In this document: positions 10,301-18,020 of the stretch, piece by piece
Numbering within the stretch: position 1 is the first letter of the stretch
Layout of the letters: each line of letters begins with the position of its first letter
Assembly (NCBI RefSeq): GCF_020860705.1
Contig: NZ_JAJBTT010000022.1
Coordinates: 1 to 49,541 of the forward strand
DNA length: 49,541 bases
Origin: Akkermansia sp.
GTDB taxonomy: Bacteria > Verrucomicrobiota > Verrucomicrobiia > Verrucomicrobiales > Akkermansiaceae
Direction: 5' to 3'
The notes under the pieces: model-generated
The model's input: the letters and a program-made list of their open reading frames with translations, nothing else
Told to the model about the DNA's origin: nothing
Database searches by the model: none
Position numbers and translations under genes: made by a program

Positions 10301-11755
10301 ATCATCATTTCCGAGGAAACCGCCGCCATGCCGGAATGGAAAGCCGTGGCGGACAAGCTGGCTGAAAAGCACGGGGGCGCCATCGTCACCGTCAAAGACT
10401 CCATGTTCGCCAAGCTGGACACGCTCAAAAAAATGGCTCCCCGCTTCATGGCCGTGGTCGCCCGCCCGGAAGAGATAGACAGGGTACTGGTCAATGACCT
10501 GCACCGCCTGACCCGACGCCTGGATGACGATCCCTACGGGGACTGCATCTGGGGCATCATCACGGGCTACACCCCCCAGGACGCCATGAGAATAGCCGCT
10601 GAAACGCAGCCGCTCGTCATCAGCCGCTCCATGGGGACCACGAATGTGGACGCCTCCCGCTTCAGCGACAGCATGAGCATCACGGACTGGCAACCCTTCC
10701 AGTATCTGGAAAAACACGGCTCCGAAGGCAAGGTGACGCCGGCCTTTTATACGAAAGGCCTCAAAGAGCAGGACCAGGGAGACGACGCCACGCTGGGCGT
10801 AACGCCCAAGCTTGTGGAATACTGGAAACAATACGCTCCCCAACTCTTTGTCACGGCTTCCCATGCCACCCAGTTCAATCTGGAAATGCCTTTCGGGAAA
10901 GGGCTCATTATCTCCGGCAACAACCGGTTCCATGTGCTGAACAAAAAGCAGTTCAGGGAATTCACCACCTTTCTGCGCGGCGTACTTTTCAGCGGGAAGG
11001 AAAACGACCTGCTCTCCTTCATTGAGAGGATCAAGGCTCCGGTGATTGAAGCCAAGCCGGTTCCGGCCGTCTGGGTGGCGGCGGGAAACTGCCTGGTGGG
11101 GGACACCATGAGAACAAAAAACTCCATGGCCGTCACGGCGCTGAGCCACTACGGCTTCAATCAGCTGGTGGGCTACACCGTCCCCTCCTGGTACGGCAAG
11201 GGCGGCTGGGGAACCCTGGGGCTCCTGTTCAGCAATCATGACGCTTCCAGCCTGGCGGAAGCCTGGTACCTGAACAACCAGTTCATTCTGGACGAAACCA
11301 TGACCCGCTTCCCCAAGCTCATGAACGTCAATTTCAACGCGCCGGACATCAGCGGCATCAAGGACGATCCGGACTTTGCCAAAGGCATGAACTCCGCCGG
11401 CTACGGCATGGGCAAGGACCAGATGGGCCTCATCCATGACCGGGATACCGTAGCCTTTTACGGAGACCCCGCCTGGACGGCGCGCCTGGATGAATCCCGC
11501 ACTCCGTCCCCGTGGCATATTGACTGGAATGACCCCGCGGACGCCTCCAAGGGCTTCACCGTCACGGCCAACAAGGATGCCAAGGGACGCCTGGGCGTCT
11601 GGTTCCCCAACCGGATCAGCGCCAAAAAAGCTACCGTCACCATAGGAGAAACCTCCATTCCCGTGGAAAAAGCCGGTCTGCTGACCAATGACTTCCTGCT
11701 TCTCCGCGAACTGGATCTCAAGAAAGGGGAAAAAGCCGTCGTGGACATGAAATAG
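7322..11755 (+). CDS. Secreted M16 (pitrilysin-type) metalloprotease with an extra caspase-like C-terminal domain
   Basis: The 1,477-residue product has a signal peptide (MKAFTITSILAAACFLSVHSPASA). The first M16 domain carries the zinc site HFLEH at residues 94-98, with the third ligand E174 exactly 76 residues after the motif (NAERG), as in active pitrilysin/insulinase enzymes. An inactive-type second M16 domain pair follows to about residue 950, giving the usual four-lobed chamber. Beyond a linker rich in Ala/Pro/Lys/Asp (PADHPAAEAPPAEKQADKSD-like) lies about 480 residues that M16 proteins normally lack. It contains a hydrophobic block ending in SHA (His1181) and another ending in AAGNC (Cys1257), which resembles the His and Cys blocks of clan CD cysteine peptidases. 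ATG 7322 was chosen over an upstream in-frame start because it begins the signal peptide. It is a probable periplasmic or surface protease; the substrate is unknown. Confidence 0.88.
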   Translation: MKAFTITSILAAACFLSVHSPASAAAENKTVSATAVQPAAGIPKQDPQLIKGQLPNGLTYFIRPNAEPKGRFSIRLRVNTGSLNETDDIQGISHFLEHMVFNGSTHFKRGEMIPAMQKEGLGLGGDANAYTAFDETVYTMDVPSMKESTVNLAFTIMRDFADGALLEESAINAERGIITSEYKVRDSAGYRVMKEVFSIMLDGTRIPDRYPIGTLEVIRTAPREKFVDYYKTHYVPSQMQLVIAGDITPEQGKAWVEKYFGSMKKDNYSFKTDRGALKAATETTTHWITNKEATSTEASINIARPYVKKPDTIANRNKEIPLNMAYAMLNRRLEKMAKNADCPFISAEGGRMDVMEVAEVDAIQTQANYKNWKQALATIEQELRRAIEFGFNQEELAEARSNLTAEAENAIKSWPTAKSEDLASAIAQSAAQDKVFTTPKEDWAISREVVENLTPEQCQAALKEAWTGAFPRVIVTSNKENAQGAAEIMTTYKEAQASKVEPYQADGRKDFSYKFGEPGRVTARTETADLGVTQLTLSNGVRVNLKPTEFDKDSINITFAVDGGQLSRPEKASGLEIFAGAVMNGGGLKDHSNDDLSAVMAGKKVGVNFSMTDRSFLLSGNTNKKDLETQLQLQTAYLMYPGYRQDGVTLLRRAIPMLYNKLNHEVQGAMKTQVPAILYKNNPRFTFPTQEQLNSYQIKDVQDWVDAPLKNNYMEVTVTGDFKTGDIIPLLERTVGAVPKRAETPARLDEKLRHPAMADFNFSKDLTYDSSIDKTLVCLFWKTPGGEDKKLSRRLNMLKAVFYDRVFKGLREDMGETYSPSTGINISETYPDEGYIVTLSSGVMRNKEAVRNAIARIADDLGKGNVTQEELDRARNPILNSMSRAQRDNGYWTSLLKDSQARPERLAQQRESIPDVKAITVEEINKLARDIFGKGEHLNLNILPDHPAAEAPPAEKQADKSDATQAAVSTAAFCIHATAVKTVSKDSGKNDYAIIISEETAAMPEWKAVADKLAEKHGGAIVTVKDSMFAKLDTLKKMAPRFMAVVARPEEIDRVLVNDLHRLTRRLDDDPYGDCIWGIITGYTPQDAMRIAAETQPLVISRSMGTTNVDASRFSDSMSITDWQPFQYLEKHGSEGKVTPAFYTKGLKEQDQGDDATLGVTPKLVEYWKQYAPQLFVTASHATQFNLEMPFGKGLIISGNNRFHVLNKKQFREFTTFLRGVLFSGKENDLLSFIERIKAPVIEAKPVPAVWVAAGNCLVGDTMRTKNSMAVTALSHYGFNQLVGYTVPSWYGKGGWGTLGLLFSNHDASSLAEAWYLNNQFILDETMTRFPKLMNVNFNAPDISGIKDDPDFAKGMNSAGYGMGKDQMGLIHDRDTVAFYGDPAWTARLDESRTPSPWHIDWNDPADASKGFTVTANKDAKGRLGVWFPNRISAKKATVTIGETSIPVEKAGLLTNDFLLLRELDLKKGEKAVVDMK

Positions 11756-11820
11756 GCCCGGAGTGGGAACAGCGGCGCCCCTCCCTCCCCCGGAATCTCC
11801 GCCTCCCGTTTCTTTTTCCA

Positions 11821-11849
11821 TAGACAAGAGGTCTGCAAAGATGGATAAT
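11821..11849 (+). promoter_or_regulatory. Promoter of the NfeD-flotillin-DUF4126 operon
   Basis: TAGACA is followed by a 17-bp spacer and GATAAT. The predicted transcription start is about 14 nt before the nfeD-like start codon at 11870. Confidence 0.6.
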
Positions 11850-11869
11850 TCTTCTAATCAATCTGCCCT

Positions 11870-12403
11870 ATGACTGATTACTCCATTTTCTTTATCATCG
11901 CCCTCGTCGCTACTGGCGTGGGAGCCCTTCTGTTTCTTCTGTCCCTGTTCGGCCTGGGAGAACATGACCTGGACTTTGACGCGGACTCCGGCGGCGCGGA
12001 CGTAGGGCTGCTGTCCATTAAATCAGGCATCGGCTTTTTCCTCGGCTTCGGCTGGGGCGGCGTGCTGGCCCAGGGACTGGGCTGGGGAATGGCCGCCTCC
12101 CTGGCGGGGGCCCTTTTCACAGGCGTGCTGATGTTCCTGATCATCGGCATCTCCATGCGCTTCATCATGAGCCTCAAATCTGACGGGACCCTGAACTATG
12201 AAACCCTCAAGGGCATGACCGGCTCCGTTTACATCAGCATCCCCGGCAAGCTTCAGCGCGGCGGCCAGGTAACGATCGCCCACCCCAGCCAGCTTCTGTA
12301 CCTTCCCGCCATTCAGGAAGGGGAGGAACCCCTACCCGCCGGAACCCCGGTGGAAGTGGTTGCTGTCAACGCCGGAGTCGTTACCGTCAAACCTCTTCAT
12401 TAA
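11870..12403 (+). CDS. NfeD-like membrane protein with OB-fold tail
   Basis: The 177-residue protein has membrane segments at about residues 5-27, 52-75 and 80-97. Its C-terminal soluble domain (about residues 105-177; GMTGSVYISIPGKLQRGGQVTI ... GTPVEVVAVNAGVVTVKPL) matches the small OB-fold of NfeD proteins. NfeD-type proteins are encoded next to flotillin/SPFH proteins and are thought to work with them in organising membrane microdomains. That is exactly the arrangement here, with the flotillin gene starting 33 bp downstream. This is the short form without the N-terminal ClpP-like protease domain. The segment between the first two helices is acidic (EHDLDFDADSGGADVG). Confidence 0.82.
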   Translation: MTDYSIFFIIALVATGVGALLFLLSLFGLGEHDLDFDADSGGADVGLLSIKSGIGFFLGFGWGGVLAQGLGWGMAASLAGALFTGVLMFLIIGISMRFIMSLKSDGTLNYETLKGMTGSVYISIPGKLQRGGQVTIAHPSQLLYLPAIQEGEEPLPAGTPVEVVAVNAGVVTVKPLH

Positions 12404-12436
12404 CCAACAAACCCAATCATACCACCTCATCCAACC

Positions 12437-13939
12437 ATGGACAAAATCATCCCTATCGCCATTCTCGTTCTCTTTGTCATCCTGACGGCTTCCTGGCTGT
12501 TCAGCCGGTACCGCATGTGCCCGCCGGACAAAATCCTCATCGTCTTCGGCAAGGTGGGCACGGGGCAGCCGGCCAAATGCTATCACGGCGGCTCCACCTT
12601 CGTGCTGCCGGTGCTCCAATCCTACAACTACCTGGACCTGAACCCCATCAACATTGACGTCCCCCTCCAGGGCGCCCTCTCCTCCCAGAACATCCGCGTG
12701 GACGTTCCCTCCTCCTTCATCGTGGGCATCTCCACCCTGCCGGAAATCATGCAAAACGCCGCGGCGCGCCTGCTGGGCCGCTCCCGGGAGGAAATCCGCA
12801 ACCTGGCCGCAGAAATCATCATGGGCCAGATGCGCGTGGTGATCGCTTCCATGACCATTGAGGAAATCAACTCCGACCGAGAAAAACTCATCAAGGGCAT
12901 CACGGAAGGCGTGGACGTGGAACTGCACAAGGTAGGCCTCCATCTCATCAACGCCAACATCACGGACATCCAGGACGCCTCCGGCTACATCAACGCCCTG
13001 GGCAAGGAAGCCGCCGCGCGCGCCATCAATGACGCCACCATCAAGGTTGCGGAAGAAACCCGCCGCGGGGAAATCGGCAAGGCGGAAGCGGAAAAGGACC
13101 AGACCGTCCAGGTGGCGAATGCCCGCGCCGTCGCCATCGAGGGGCAGAACGAAGCCCAGATCAAGATTGCTGAATCCGCCGCCAAGCTGCAAGTAAAGCA
13201 GGCGGAAGCCAAAAAGCTGGCGGAAGTGGCCCAGAAGGTGCAGGAAGCCAAAACCCTGGAAGAAGCCTACCAGGCGGAGAAGGAGGCGGAACTGAAGCGC
13301 GCGGAACGTGAACGCGCCACGCAGGAAGCCAATATCCTGGTATCCGCCCGTATTGAAAAGAGCCAGCGTGAAGTGCAGGCCCAGGCCACGGCGGAAGTGC
13401 TCAAACTGGAACAGGAAGGCAAGGCCCAGGCCCTGCTCATCCAGCGCAAGGCGGAGGCGGAAGCCATCCGCCAGCTGGCGGAAGGCGAGGCGCAGGCCAC
13501 CCTGCTGAAGAAAAAGGCGGAAGGGGAAGGCATGGAAATGGTGGGCCGCGGTGAAGCCGCCGCCATTGAAGCCGTGCTGGCCGGGAAGGCCAGCGGGTTC
13601 CGCCAGATTGTGCAGGCAGCCGGTTCTTCCGACGCCGCCTCCAACCTCCTGGTGACGGAACAGCTCACCAAGATCGTTGAACTCCAGTCCGGCGCCATTC
13701 ATGGCCTGAAATTTGACAAGGTGATCGTCATGGGCAACGGGGGAGATTCCTCCGTGGGCGGATTCGTGCAGAATCTGGTAAAGGATACCCTGCCTCTCCA
13801 TGAGCTGGGCAAGAGCGTAGGGCTGGAACTGCCTTCCTTCCTGGGCAAATCCACGGAAGAGAAAAAGGCCCCTGCCGCCACTGCTCCCGCAGCCGTTACC
13901 CAGGAGGCGACTACCGCAACTACCGTCAAATTAAGCTGA
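12437..13939 (+). CDS. Flotillin / SPFH-domain membrane-scaffold protein
   Basis: The 500-residue protein begins with one membrane helix (about residues 4-22, IPIAILVLFVILTASWLF). It then has an SPFH (band 7) domain (about 28-200; YRMCPPDKILIVFGKVG at its start) and a long Ala/Glu-rich coiled coil (about 200-395; repeats such as EAEKDQTVQVANARA and AEAEAIRQLAEGEAQ), as in bacterial FloT/YuaG proteins. These form oligomers at membrane microdomains. The C-terminal tail is rich in Ala, Thr and Pro. It is the middle gene of a three-gene operon with the NfeD-like partner upstream and a DUF4126 protein 7 bp downstream. Confidence 0.9.
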   Translation: MDKIIPIAILVLFVILTASWLFSRYRMCPPDKILIVFGKVGTGQPAKCYHGGSTFVLPVLQSYNYLDLNPINIDVPLQGALSSQNIRVDVPSSFIVGISTLPEIMQNAAARLLGRSREEIRNLAAEIIMGQMRVVIASMTIEEINSDREKLIKGITEGVDVELHKVGLHLINANITDIQDASGYINALGKEAAARAINDATIKVAEETRRGEIGKAEAEKDQTVQVANARAVAIEGQNEAQIKIAESAAKLQVKQAEAKKLAEVAQKVQEAKTLEEAYQAEKEAELKRAERERATQEANILVSARIEKSQREVQAQATAEVLKLEQEGKAQALLIQRKAEAEAIRQLAEGEAQATLLKKKAEGEGMEMVGRGEAAAIEAVLAGKASGFRQIVQAAGSSDAASNLLVTEQLTKIVELQSGAIHGLKFDKVIVMGNGGDSSVGGFVQNLVKDTLPLHELGKSVGLELPSFLGKSTEEKKAPAATAPAAVTQEATTATTVKLS

Positions 13940-13946
13940 CCCGCAC

Positions 13947-14543
13947 ATGAATATGGAAGCCGTCATGGGCGTTTTGCTCGGTATCGGGCTGGGTGCGGCC
14001 TGCGGCTTCCGTATCTTTGTGCCCCTGCTGGTAGCCTCCATCGCCATCCGGGCAGGCTTCCTCACCGTAACGCCGGAATTCGAATGGCTGGGAGGCACGG
14101 CCGCGCTCGTTACCCTTTCCGTAGCCACGCTGCTGGAAATAGCGGCGTACTACATCCCGGTCATCGACCATACGCTGGACGTACTGGGAGCTCCCGCCGC
14201 CATCATTGCAGGAACCATGTTGGCCGCCGGCTTCATCGGAAGCATGGACCCCATGCTTAAATGGGGGCTGGCCGCCATTGCCGGAGGCGGAGCGGCAGGC
14301 ATCATCCACGGAGGCATGGCCGCCATCCGGGGAGCGGCTTCCGCCGCTACGGGCGGACTGGGCAACTCTGTCGTCTCCACGGCGGAAACGGCTGCCTCCT
14401 CCATCGTCGCCGTGCTGGCCTGCGTGCTTCCCTTCCTGGCCGTTTTACTGGTGGCCGCAGCCATTTACTTCCTGATCCGCACGGGCCTGACGTTGAAAAG
14501 AAAGCTGAGCCGTTCACCAGGTGGTCCGGAGGGAGAAATTTAG
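13947..14543 (+). CDS. DUF4126-family integral membrane protein
   Basis: The 198-residue protein is almost entirely hydrophobic. It has about five membrane segments and the Gly/Ala-rich pattern GVLLGIGLGAACGFRIFVPLL at its N-terminus, then DPMLKWGLAAIAGGGAAGIIHGG. This matches my memory of the DUF4126 family, whose function is unknown. It starts 7 bp after the flotillin stop codon, so it is almost certainly in the same transcript. That suggests a role in the same membrane-organising module, but this is inference from position. A second ATG two codons downstream (13953) could also be the start. Confidence 0.78.
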   Translation: MNMEAVMGVLLGIGLGAACGFRIFVPLLVASIAIRAGFLTVTPEFEWLGGTAALVTLSVATLLEIAAYYIPVIDHTLDVLGAPAAIIAGTMLAAGFIGSMDPMLKWGLAAIAGGGAAGIIHGGMAAIRGAASAATGGLGNSVVSTAETAASSIVAVLACVLPFLAVLLVAAAIYFLIRTGLTLKRKLSRSPGGPEGEI

Positions 14544-14751
14544 CCAAGGGGAAAAAGCCCTTCTCCCGGCATCCACCCAGCATTCCCGCCTGGGAATGAA
14601 GGCCTCCCGGCCTTCATCAACAACCCTCCGCAGGACTCCGGCGAAGATTCTTTACATAACTTCCGGATCCGGGCACGGCACAGTCATTCCCTCCCCCACC
14701 GGAAAGCCCCCGTATCCGGAAAAAGAGGCATGCCGGAAAGCATGTACCTCA

Positions 14752-14780
14752 TTGACAAGGAAACGGAAGAAGGATAGGAT
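14752..14780 (+). promoter_or_regulatory. Promoter of the entericidin-like lipoprotein
   Basis: A perfect TTGACA is followed by a 17-bp spacer and TAGGAT. The predicted transcription start is about 18 nt before the start codon at 14805. Confidence 0.7.
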
Positions 14781-14804
14781 GCGGCTTTCAGCTTCTCTTC
14801 CATC

Positions 14805-14951
14805 ATGAACATCAAACTCGCTCTTCTGACGCTCACCGCTTCTCTCGCCCTGGCCTCCTGCAACACCATCAGCGGAATCGGAAAAGACGTGGAAGCCATG
14901 GGCAGCAAGATTGACAGCGCTTCCCAGGCCACCAGCAAGTCCATGGAGTAA
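14805..14951 (+). CDS. Entericidin-like small lipoprotein
   Basis: This 48-residue protein has a lipoprotein signal peptide ending in the lipobox LASC (lipidated Cys19). A mature part of 30 residues (CNTISGIGKDVEAMGSKIDS onward) carries the N-T-I-x-G-x-G-K-D-V-E pattern of the entericidin EcnA/EcnB family. In enterobacteria these are small membrane lipoproteins linked to a bacteriolytic toxin/antidote pair. In other bacteria their role is unclear. A strong promoter sits just upstream. A close relative is encoded on the opposite strand about 0.8 kb away (15617-15763), with ends facing each other. Confidence 0.82.
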   Translation: MNIKLALLTLTASLALASCNTISGIGKDVEAMGSKIDSASQATSKSME

Positions 14952-15232
14952 AGCGGAAGGAATATCGGGCCGCCACCCCTCTTGAACCATCTTTTTTAGA
15001 AAAAGAGGTAAAGGCTTGCCTTGTTCCCATCATTGCATTGATGGTGGCTGCCTTCCATGAAAAATCATACAAGCCTTCAGGATAAATCCCGAGAAAAACT
15101 TTCCTCGTGAAATAGTGCTGAAATCCCAGGAAATGCGGAATTTTCAGACTGGGATTGCCGGAAAGTTTCCCGACTCTCCCCCAGCTTCTGCCGGCACTCT
15201 TCCCGGATAGGAAAACCGGGTTCCACACTTAT

Positions 15233-15259
15233 CTCCCTGTGCTCCCTGTGCTCCCTGTG
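15233..15259. repeat. 9-bp tandem repeat, three copies (CTCCCTGTG)
   Basis: Three perfect back-to-back copies of CTCCCTGTG lie in a gene-free stretch. No function can be read from the sequence. Confidence 0.8.
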
Positions 15260-15558
15260 GAATCCCTGATCATGGGAATCCCCGCCTTCCGCCTGGCGCC
15301 GCCTAAGCCTCCCAGCGGACTGGAAAATTCCAGCTTCTCCTCCCCCTGCCCTACGACGATTGCGGGAACCATGCAAATGCGACGGCATACCCCAGGAGAA
15401 CGTACCCGTGAAAATGCGGGAGAATACCAGGCATTCGTAAAAGACGGCTGGATGGACGTCTCCCCGGTCAATGGAGTGCCGGAACCTGCCATCATCTCCT
15501 ACCGGAGCAGGAACAACCCTTTACACCGGAAAAACGGTCCTCCTCCGGCATCAAAGAA

Positions 15559-15589
15559 GGCCCCTTCACCCGGCAAGGGTGAAGGGGCC
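15559..15589 (-). terminator. Terminator-like hairpin after the minus-strand entericidin-like gene
   Basis: GGCCCCTTCACC and GGTGAAGGGGCC form a perfect 12-bp stem with a 7-base loop. It lies about 28 bp beyond the stop codon of the minus-strand lipoprotein gene. On that strand it is followed by a short T-rich stretch (TTCTTT). Confidence 0.65.
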
Positions 15590-15616
15590 CACGTCCATGG
15601 TTACCGCACAACTTTG

Positions 15617-15763
15617 TTACATGGATCTGCTGGTAGCACGGGCAGCGGAATTGATATCGCTGCCTACGGATTCCACATCCTTGCCCACCCCGCCGATCGT
15701 ATGGCAGGAAACACAGCCCAGCAGGGTGACGACACTTAGAATAATCAATCTGTTTTTCATCAT
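15617..15763 (-). CDS. Entericidin-like small lipoprotein, second copy
   Basis: This 48-residue protein has a signal peptide (MMKNRLIILSVVTLLGC) and a lipobox ending at Cys20 (CVSC). The mature part HTIGGVGKDVESVGSDINSA is clearly paralogous to the plus-strand lipoprotein at 14805-14951: both share T-I-x-G-x-G-K-D-V-E, a Gly-Ser-x-I-x-S-A stretch and the ending A-T-S-x-S-M. Codon-level divergence is high, so the duplication is old or the family is simply conserved. The second of two adjacent ATGs (15760) is an equally good start. It is followed by a strong hairpin. Confidence 0.82.
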   Translation of the reverse strand: MMKNRLIILSVVTLLGCVSCHTIGGVGKDVESVGSDINSAARATSRSM

Positions 15764-15861
15764 TTTATTGGAAGGTTCCGAGGAATCAGACTCCATTCCC
15801 CGGAGCTCCGTTCAAAGAACCCGGCATGATGCCGCACAGATATTCCTGTCATTCTCCGCTC

Positions 15862-15890
15862 TTGCCATGCCGCTGTGCAACGCTTAAATA
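15862..15890 (+). promoter_or_regulatory. Candidate promoter for meso-DAP dehydrogenase
   Basis: TTGCCA is followed by a 17-bp spacer and TAAATA. The predicted transcription start is about 70 nt upstream of the start codon at 15968. Confidence 0.5.
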
Positions 15891-15967
15891 ACATGCGTCA
15901 ACGGGAGAAAAATATCAGACGGGCATTTCGTCCCTCCCCTCCTGGAACCATACCATTTACCACCAAG

Positions 15968-16849
15968 ATGATCAAAGTAGCCATCGTAGGATACGGCAAC
16001 ATCGGGAAATACGCCGTGGACGCCTTGCGCGCCGCCCCCGATATGGAACTGGCGGGCATTGTCCGCCGCCCCGGAAGCGAACCCGTGCACGGCATCAAAA
16101 CCGTAAGCAGCATAGAGGACCTGGGCCATGTGGACGCAGCCCTGCTCTGCACCCCCACCCGCAGCGTGGAAGAAACGGCCCTCCCCCTCCTTGCCCGCGG
16201 CATCAACACCGTGGACAGTTTTGACATTCACGGGGAAATCGTGAACCTGCGCCGCTCCCTGGGAGCCCAGGCGATCAAGCACGACGCCGTCTCCATCATT
16301 TCCGCCGGCTGGGACCCCGGCACGGACTCCGTCATCCGCACCATGATGCTGGCCATGGCCCCCAAAGGCATCACGTACACCAACTTCGGCCCCGGCATGA
16401 GCATGGGCCACAGCGTAGTAGCGCGCTCCAAGGAAGGCGTGGAAGACGCCCTCTCCCTCACCATCCCCACGGGCTCCGGCGTACACCGCCGCATGGTTTA
16501 CGTGGTGCTGAAGGAAGGCGCCAAGTTCTCCGACGTGGAGTTCGCCATCAAGTCCGATTCCTATTTCAGCCATGACGATACCCGCGTGCAGCAGGTTCCC
16601 GACATCGACGTGCTGAAGGACATGGGCCACGGCGTGCTGATGGAGCGCAAGGGCGTTTCCGGCTCCACGCAGAACCAGATGTTCACGTTTGAAATGCGCA
16701 TCAACAATCCCGCCCTGACCGCCCAGGTGATGGTAGCTTCCGCCCGCGCCAGCATGAAACTGGCCGCTGGCTGCTATACCCTGCCGGAAATCGCCCCCAT
16801 GGACTTCCTGCCGGGCGACCGTGAAGAACTGATCTCCCAGCTGGTATAA
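15968..16849 (+). CDS. ddh: meso-Diaminopimelate D-dehydrogenase
   Basis: This NADP-dependent enzyme interconverts L-2-amino-6-oxopimelate (from tetrahydrodipicolinate) and meso-diaminopimelate, giving a one-step route to the peptidoglycan and lysine precursor. The 293-residue product starts with the dinucleotide-binding loop GYGNIG (8-13). It contains family segments SAGWDPGTDSVIRTMM and NFGPGMSMGHSVVA, which line the DAP-binding site. The start at ATG 15968 puts the Rossmann motif at the usual distance. A strong terminator follows. It ends convergently with an L,D-transpeptidase gene, so two peptidoglycan-related genes lie side by side. Confidence 0.88.
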   Translation: MIKVAIVGYGNIGKYAVDALRAAPDMELAGIVRRPGSEPVHGIKTVSSIEDLGHVDAALLCTPTRSVEETALPLLARGINTVDSFDIHGEIVNLRRSLGAQAIKHDAVSIISAGWDPGTDSVIRTMMLAMAPKGITYTNFGPGMSMGHSVVARSKEGVEDALSLTIPTGSGVHRRMVYVVLKEGAKFSDVEFAIKSDSYFSHDDTRVQQVPDIDVLKDMGHGVLMERKGVSGSTQNQMFTFEMRINNPALTAQVMVASARASMKLAAGCYTLPEIAPMDFLPGDREELISQLV

Positions 16850-16924
16850 GAACGTTTCAGCGCATCTTGCCCGGACGCCCGGCATCAGGAACGCCCCTGA
16901 CATCCTTGCTCCCCGGCCACCTTC

Positions 16925-16953
16925 ATCCTCCGGTCCATGACCGGGGGATTTTT
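16925..16953 (+). terminator. Rho-independent terminator of ddh
   Basis: ATCCTCCGGTC and GACCGGGGGAT pair as an 11-bp stem (one G-T pair) with a 3-base loop, followed by TTTTTATT. The end overlaps the last bases of the convergent L,D-transpeptidase gene. Confidence 0.8.
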
Positions 16954-17686
16954 ATTGCTCCACGACGATCAGCCTGCCATCCACGGCATTCACACGGGCC
17001 GGAGAGTGGGTCCGCTCCGTCCACTCCCATGCGCGGGCCAAATCCGCCCAAAAAGCGGCATGGGGGGAATTCTTCTCCTTCCACAAACGGGCCGGAGTAG
17101 GCACAAAAGGATAAATCTGCACGGGAACGCTCTGCTGCCCGTGAAGCAGGGCCTGTTCCACCATGGTATAAATTTCCTCAATTCCAGGATCCGTCATTGC
17201 CAGGCAGCCAATGGAAACGTCCCTCCCATGCACCATGATCAAGCTTCCCGTCCGGTTCAGGGACCGGTCATAGGCATTCGGATAACCGATGTTGAAGGCC
17301 AGATGGTAGTTGCTGCGGGGGTTCAGCCCTGACGGCTCCACTTCATAAAAACCTTCCGGCGTTTGCTTGTCCCCTTCCTTTTCCTTGGGTCCCAGCTTTC
17401 CGGACCAGGCGGCAATCGGATAGCGTTTGGCCAGCACATAGCGTTCCGCATGGCCCGGCTTCACCCACAATTCCAGGATGGAATCCTCCTTAACGGCCCG
17501 CAAGAAGACAGGGTCTCCCACCCTGGCGCCGCAGAGGCCCAGGAAGGAATTCAGCACGGGCGTCACCCGTTCCCGGGCATCGTCCGCCCGGTTGACGGAA
17601 TCCTCTGCACAAGCCATTTTAAGAATCACTGCCACGGAGGCCAGCAGAACCAACCCCAGCCCGGCCAGCAACGCGCTTTTCTTCAT
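16952..17686 (-). CDS. L,D-transpeptidase (YkuD domain)
   Basis: L,D-transpeptidases form 3-3 peptidoglycan cross-links or attach proteins to peptidoglycan in the periplasm. The 244-residue product has an N-terminal signal/anchor (about residues 4-23). It has a YkuD catalytic domain with the motif MVHGRDVSIGCLAM, in which H153-G154 and catalytic Cys161 (SxGC) are intact. The upstream part of the domain (AKRYPIAAWSGKLGPKEKEG ... TPEGFYEV) also matches YkuD, where TPxGxY is typical. It lacks a LysM domain. The promoter places transcription at or next to the start codon, so the message may be leaderless. It is convergent with ddh. Confidence 0.88.
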   Translation of the reverse strand: MKKSALLAGLGLVLLASVAVILKMACAEDSVNRADDARERVTPVLNSFLGLCGARVGDPVFLRAVKEDSILELWVKPGHAERYVLAKRYPIAAWSGKLGPKEKEGDKQTPEGFYEVEPSGLNPRSNYHLAFNIGYPNAYDRSLNRTGSLIMVHGRDVSIGCLAMTDPGIEEIYTMVEQALLHGQQSVPVQIYPFVPTPARLWKEKNSPHAAFWADLARAWEWTERTHSPARVNAVDGRLIVVEQ

Positions 17687-18020
17687 CAGTCATGTATAAT
17701 GGAGGCATTCTTTTTGACAAGGAGAAAACCGCCGGCCTTTGCCGGAGGTGAAGAAACATGCCCTAAGGAAAAAAAGCCGCCGGAAACAGGTTTTCCGGTT
17801 TTTAGGAGGAAGGGGAAATTCCCCTTTCCGGCAAAGACTCCGCAGACCGGAAAACGCACCTGTGCTGGAAATACAGGTTCCGGGAAGGTATCATCACTCC
17901 GCAAGCCGCGCCCATGCCGTCATTCCCACCTCAACGGAATGCCATTCCGCAAAACGGCATCCGCGCCATCCGTCTTTCCGCTCCCCCTCCGCAGAAATGC
18001 GCGGCACCCACAGAACCGTC
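17687..18020. other. Intergenic region between divergent L,D-transpeptidase and ydeI-like genes
   Basis: It holds the L,D-transpeptidase promoter at its left end. The frame of the ydeI-like gene stays open upstream to 17739, but that part has no family similarity and is rich in Arg/Pro/Lys. I see no other gene. Confidence 0.5.
17693..17720 (-). promoter_or_regulatory. Promoter of the L,D-transpeptidase gene, possibly leaderless
   Basis: On the minus strand TTGTCA is followed by a 16-bp spacer and TATACA. Counting about 7 nt from the -10 box puts transcription at the A of the start codon (17686). Confidence 0.6.

Larger units (their letters stand above)
14952..15616. other. 665-bp stretch without a convincing gene between two convergent lipoprotein genes
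   Basis: Open frames here lack start sites, codon bias or recognisable products. The stretch contains a short hairpin-capable sequence just after the first lipoprotein (CCATCA then TGATGG near 15027-15044), three copies of a 9-bp repeat (15233-15259), and a terminator-like hairpin (15559-15589) serving the minus-strand gene. Confidence 0.55.

Noticed and set aside
7388..11827. A 1,479-residue open frame on the minus strand opposite the M16 protease
   Set aside because: It is a mirror frame of a GC-rich gene: no signal peptide or domain, low-complexity composition rich in His/Val/Gly/Phe, and the plus-strand protein has intact catalytic motifs.
15233..15259. CTCCCTGTG repeats as a possible CRISPR array
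   Set aside because: The units are only 9 bp, directly adjacent, with no spacers and no cas genes nearby.
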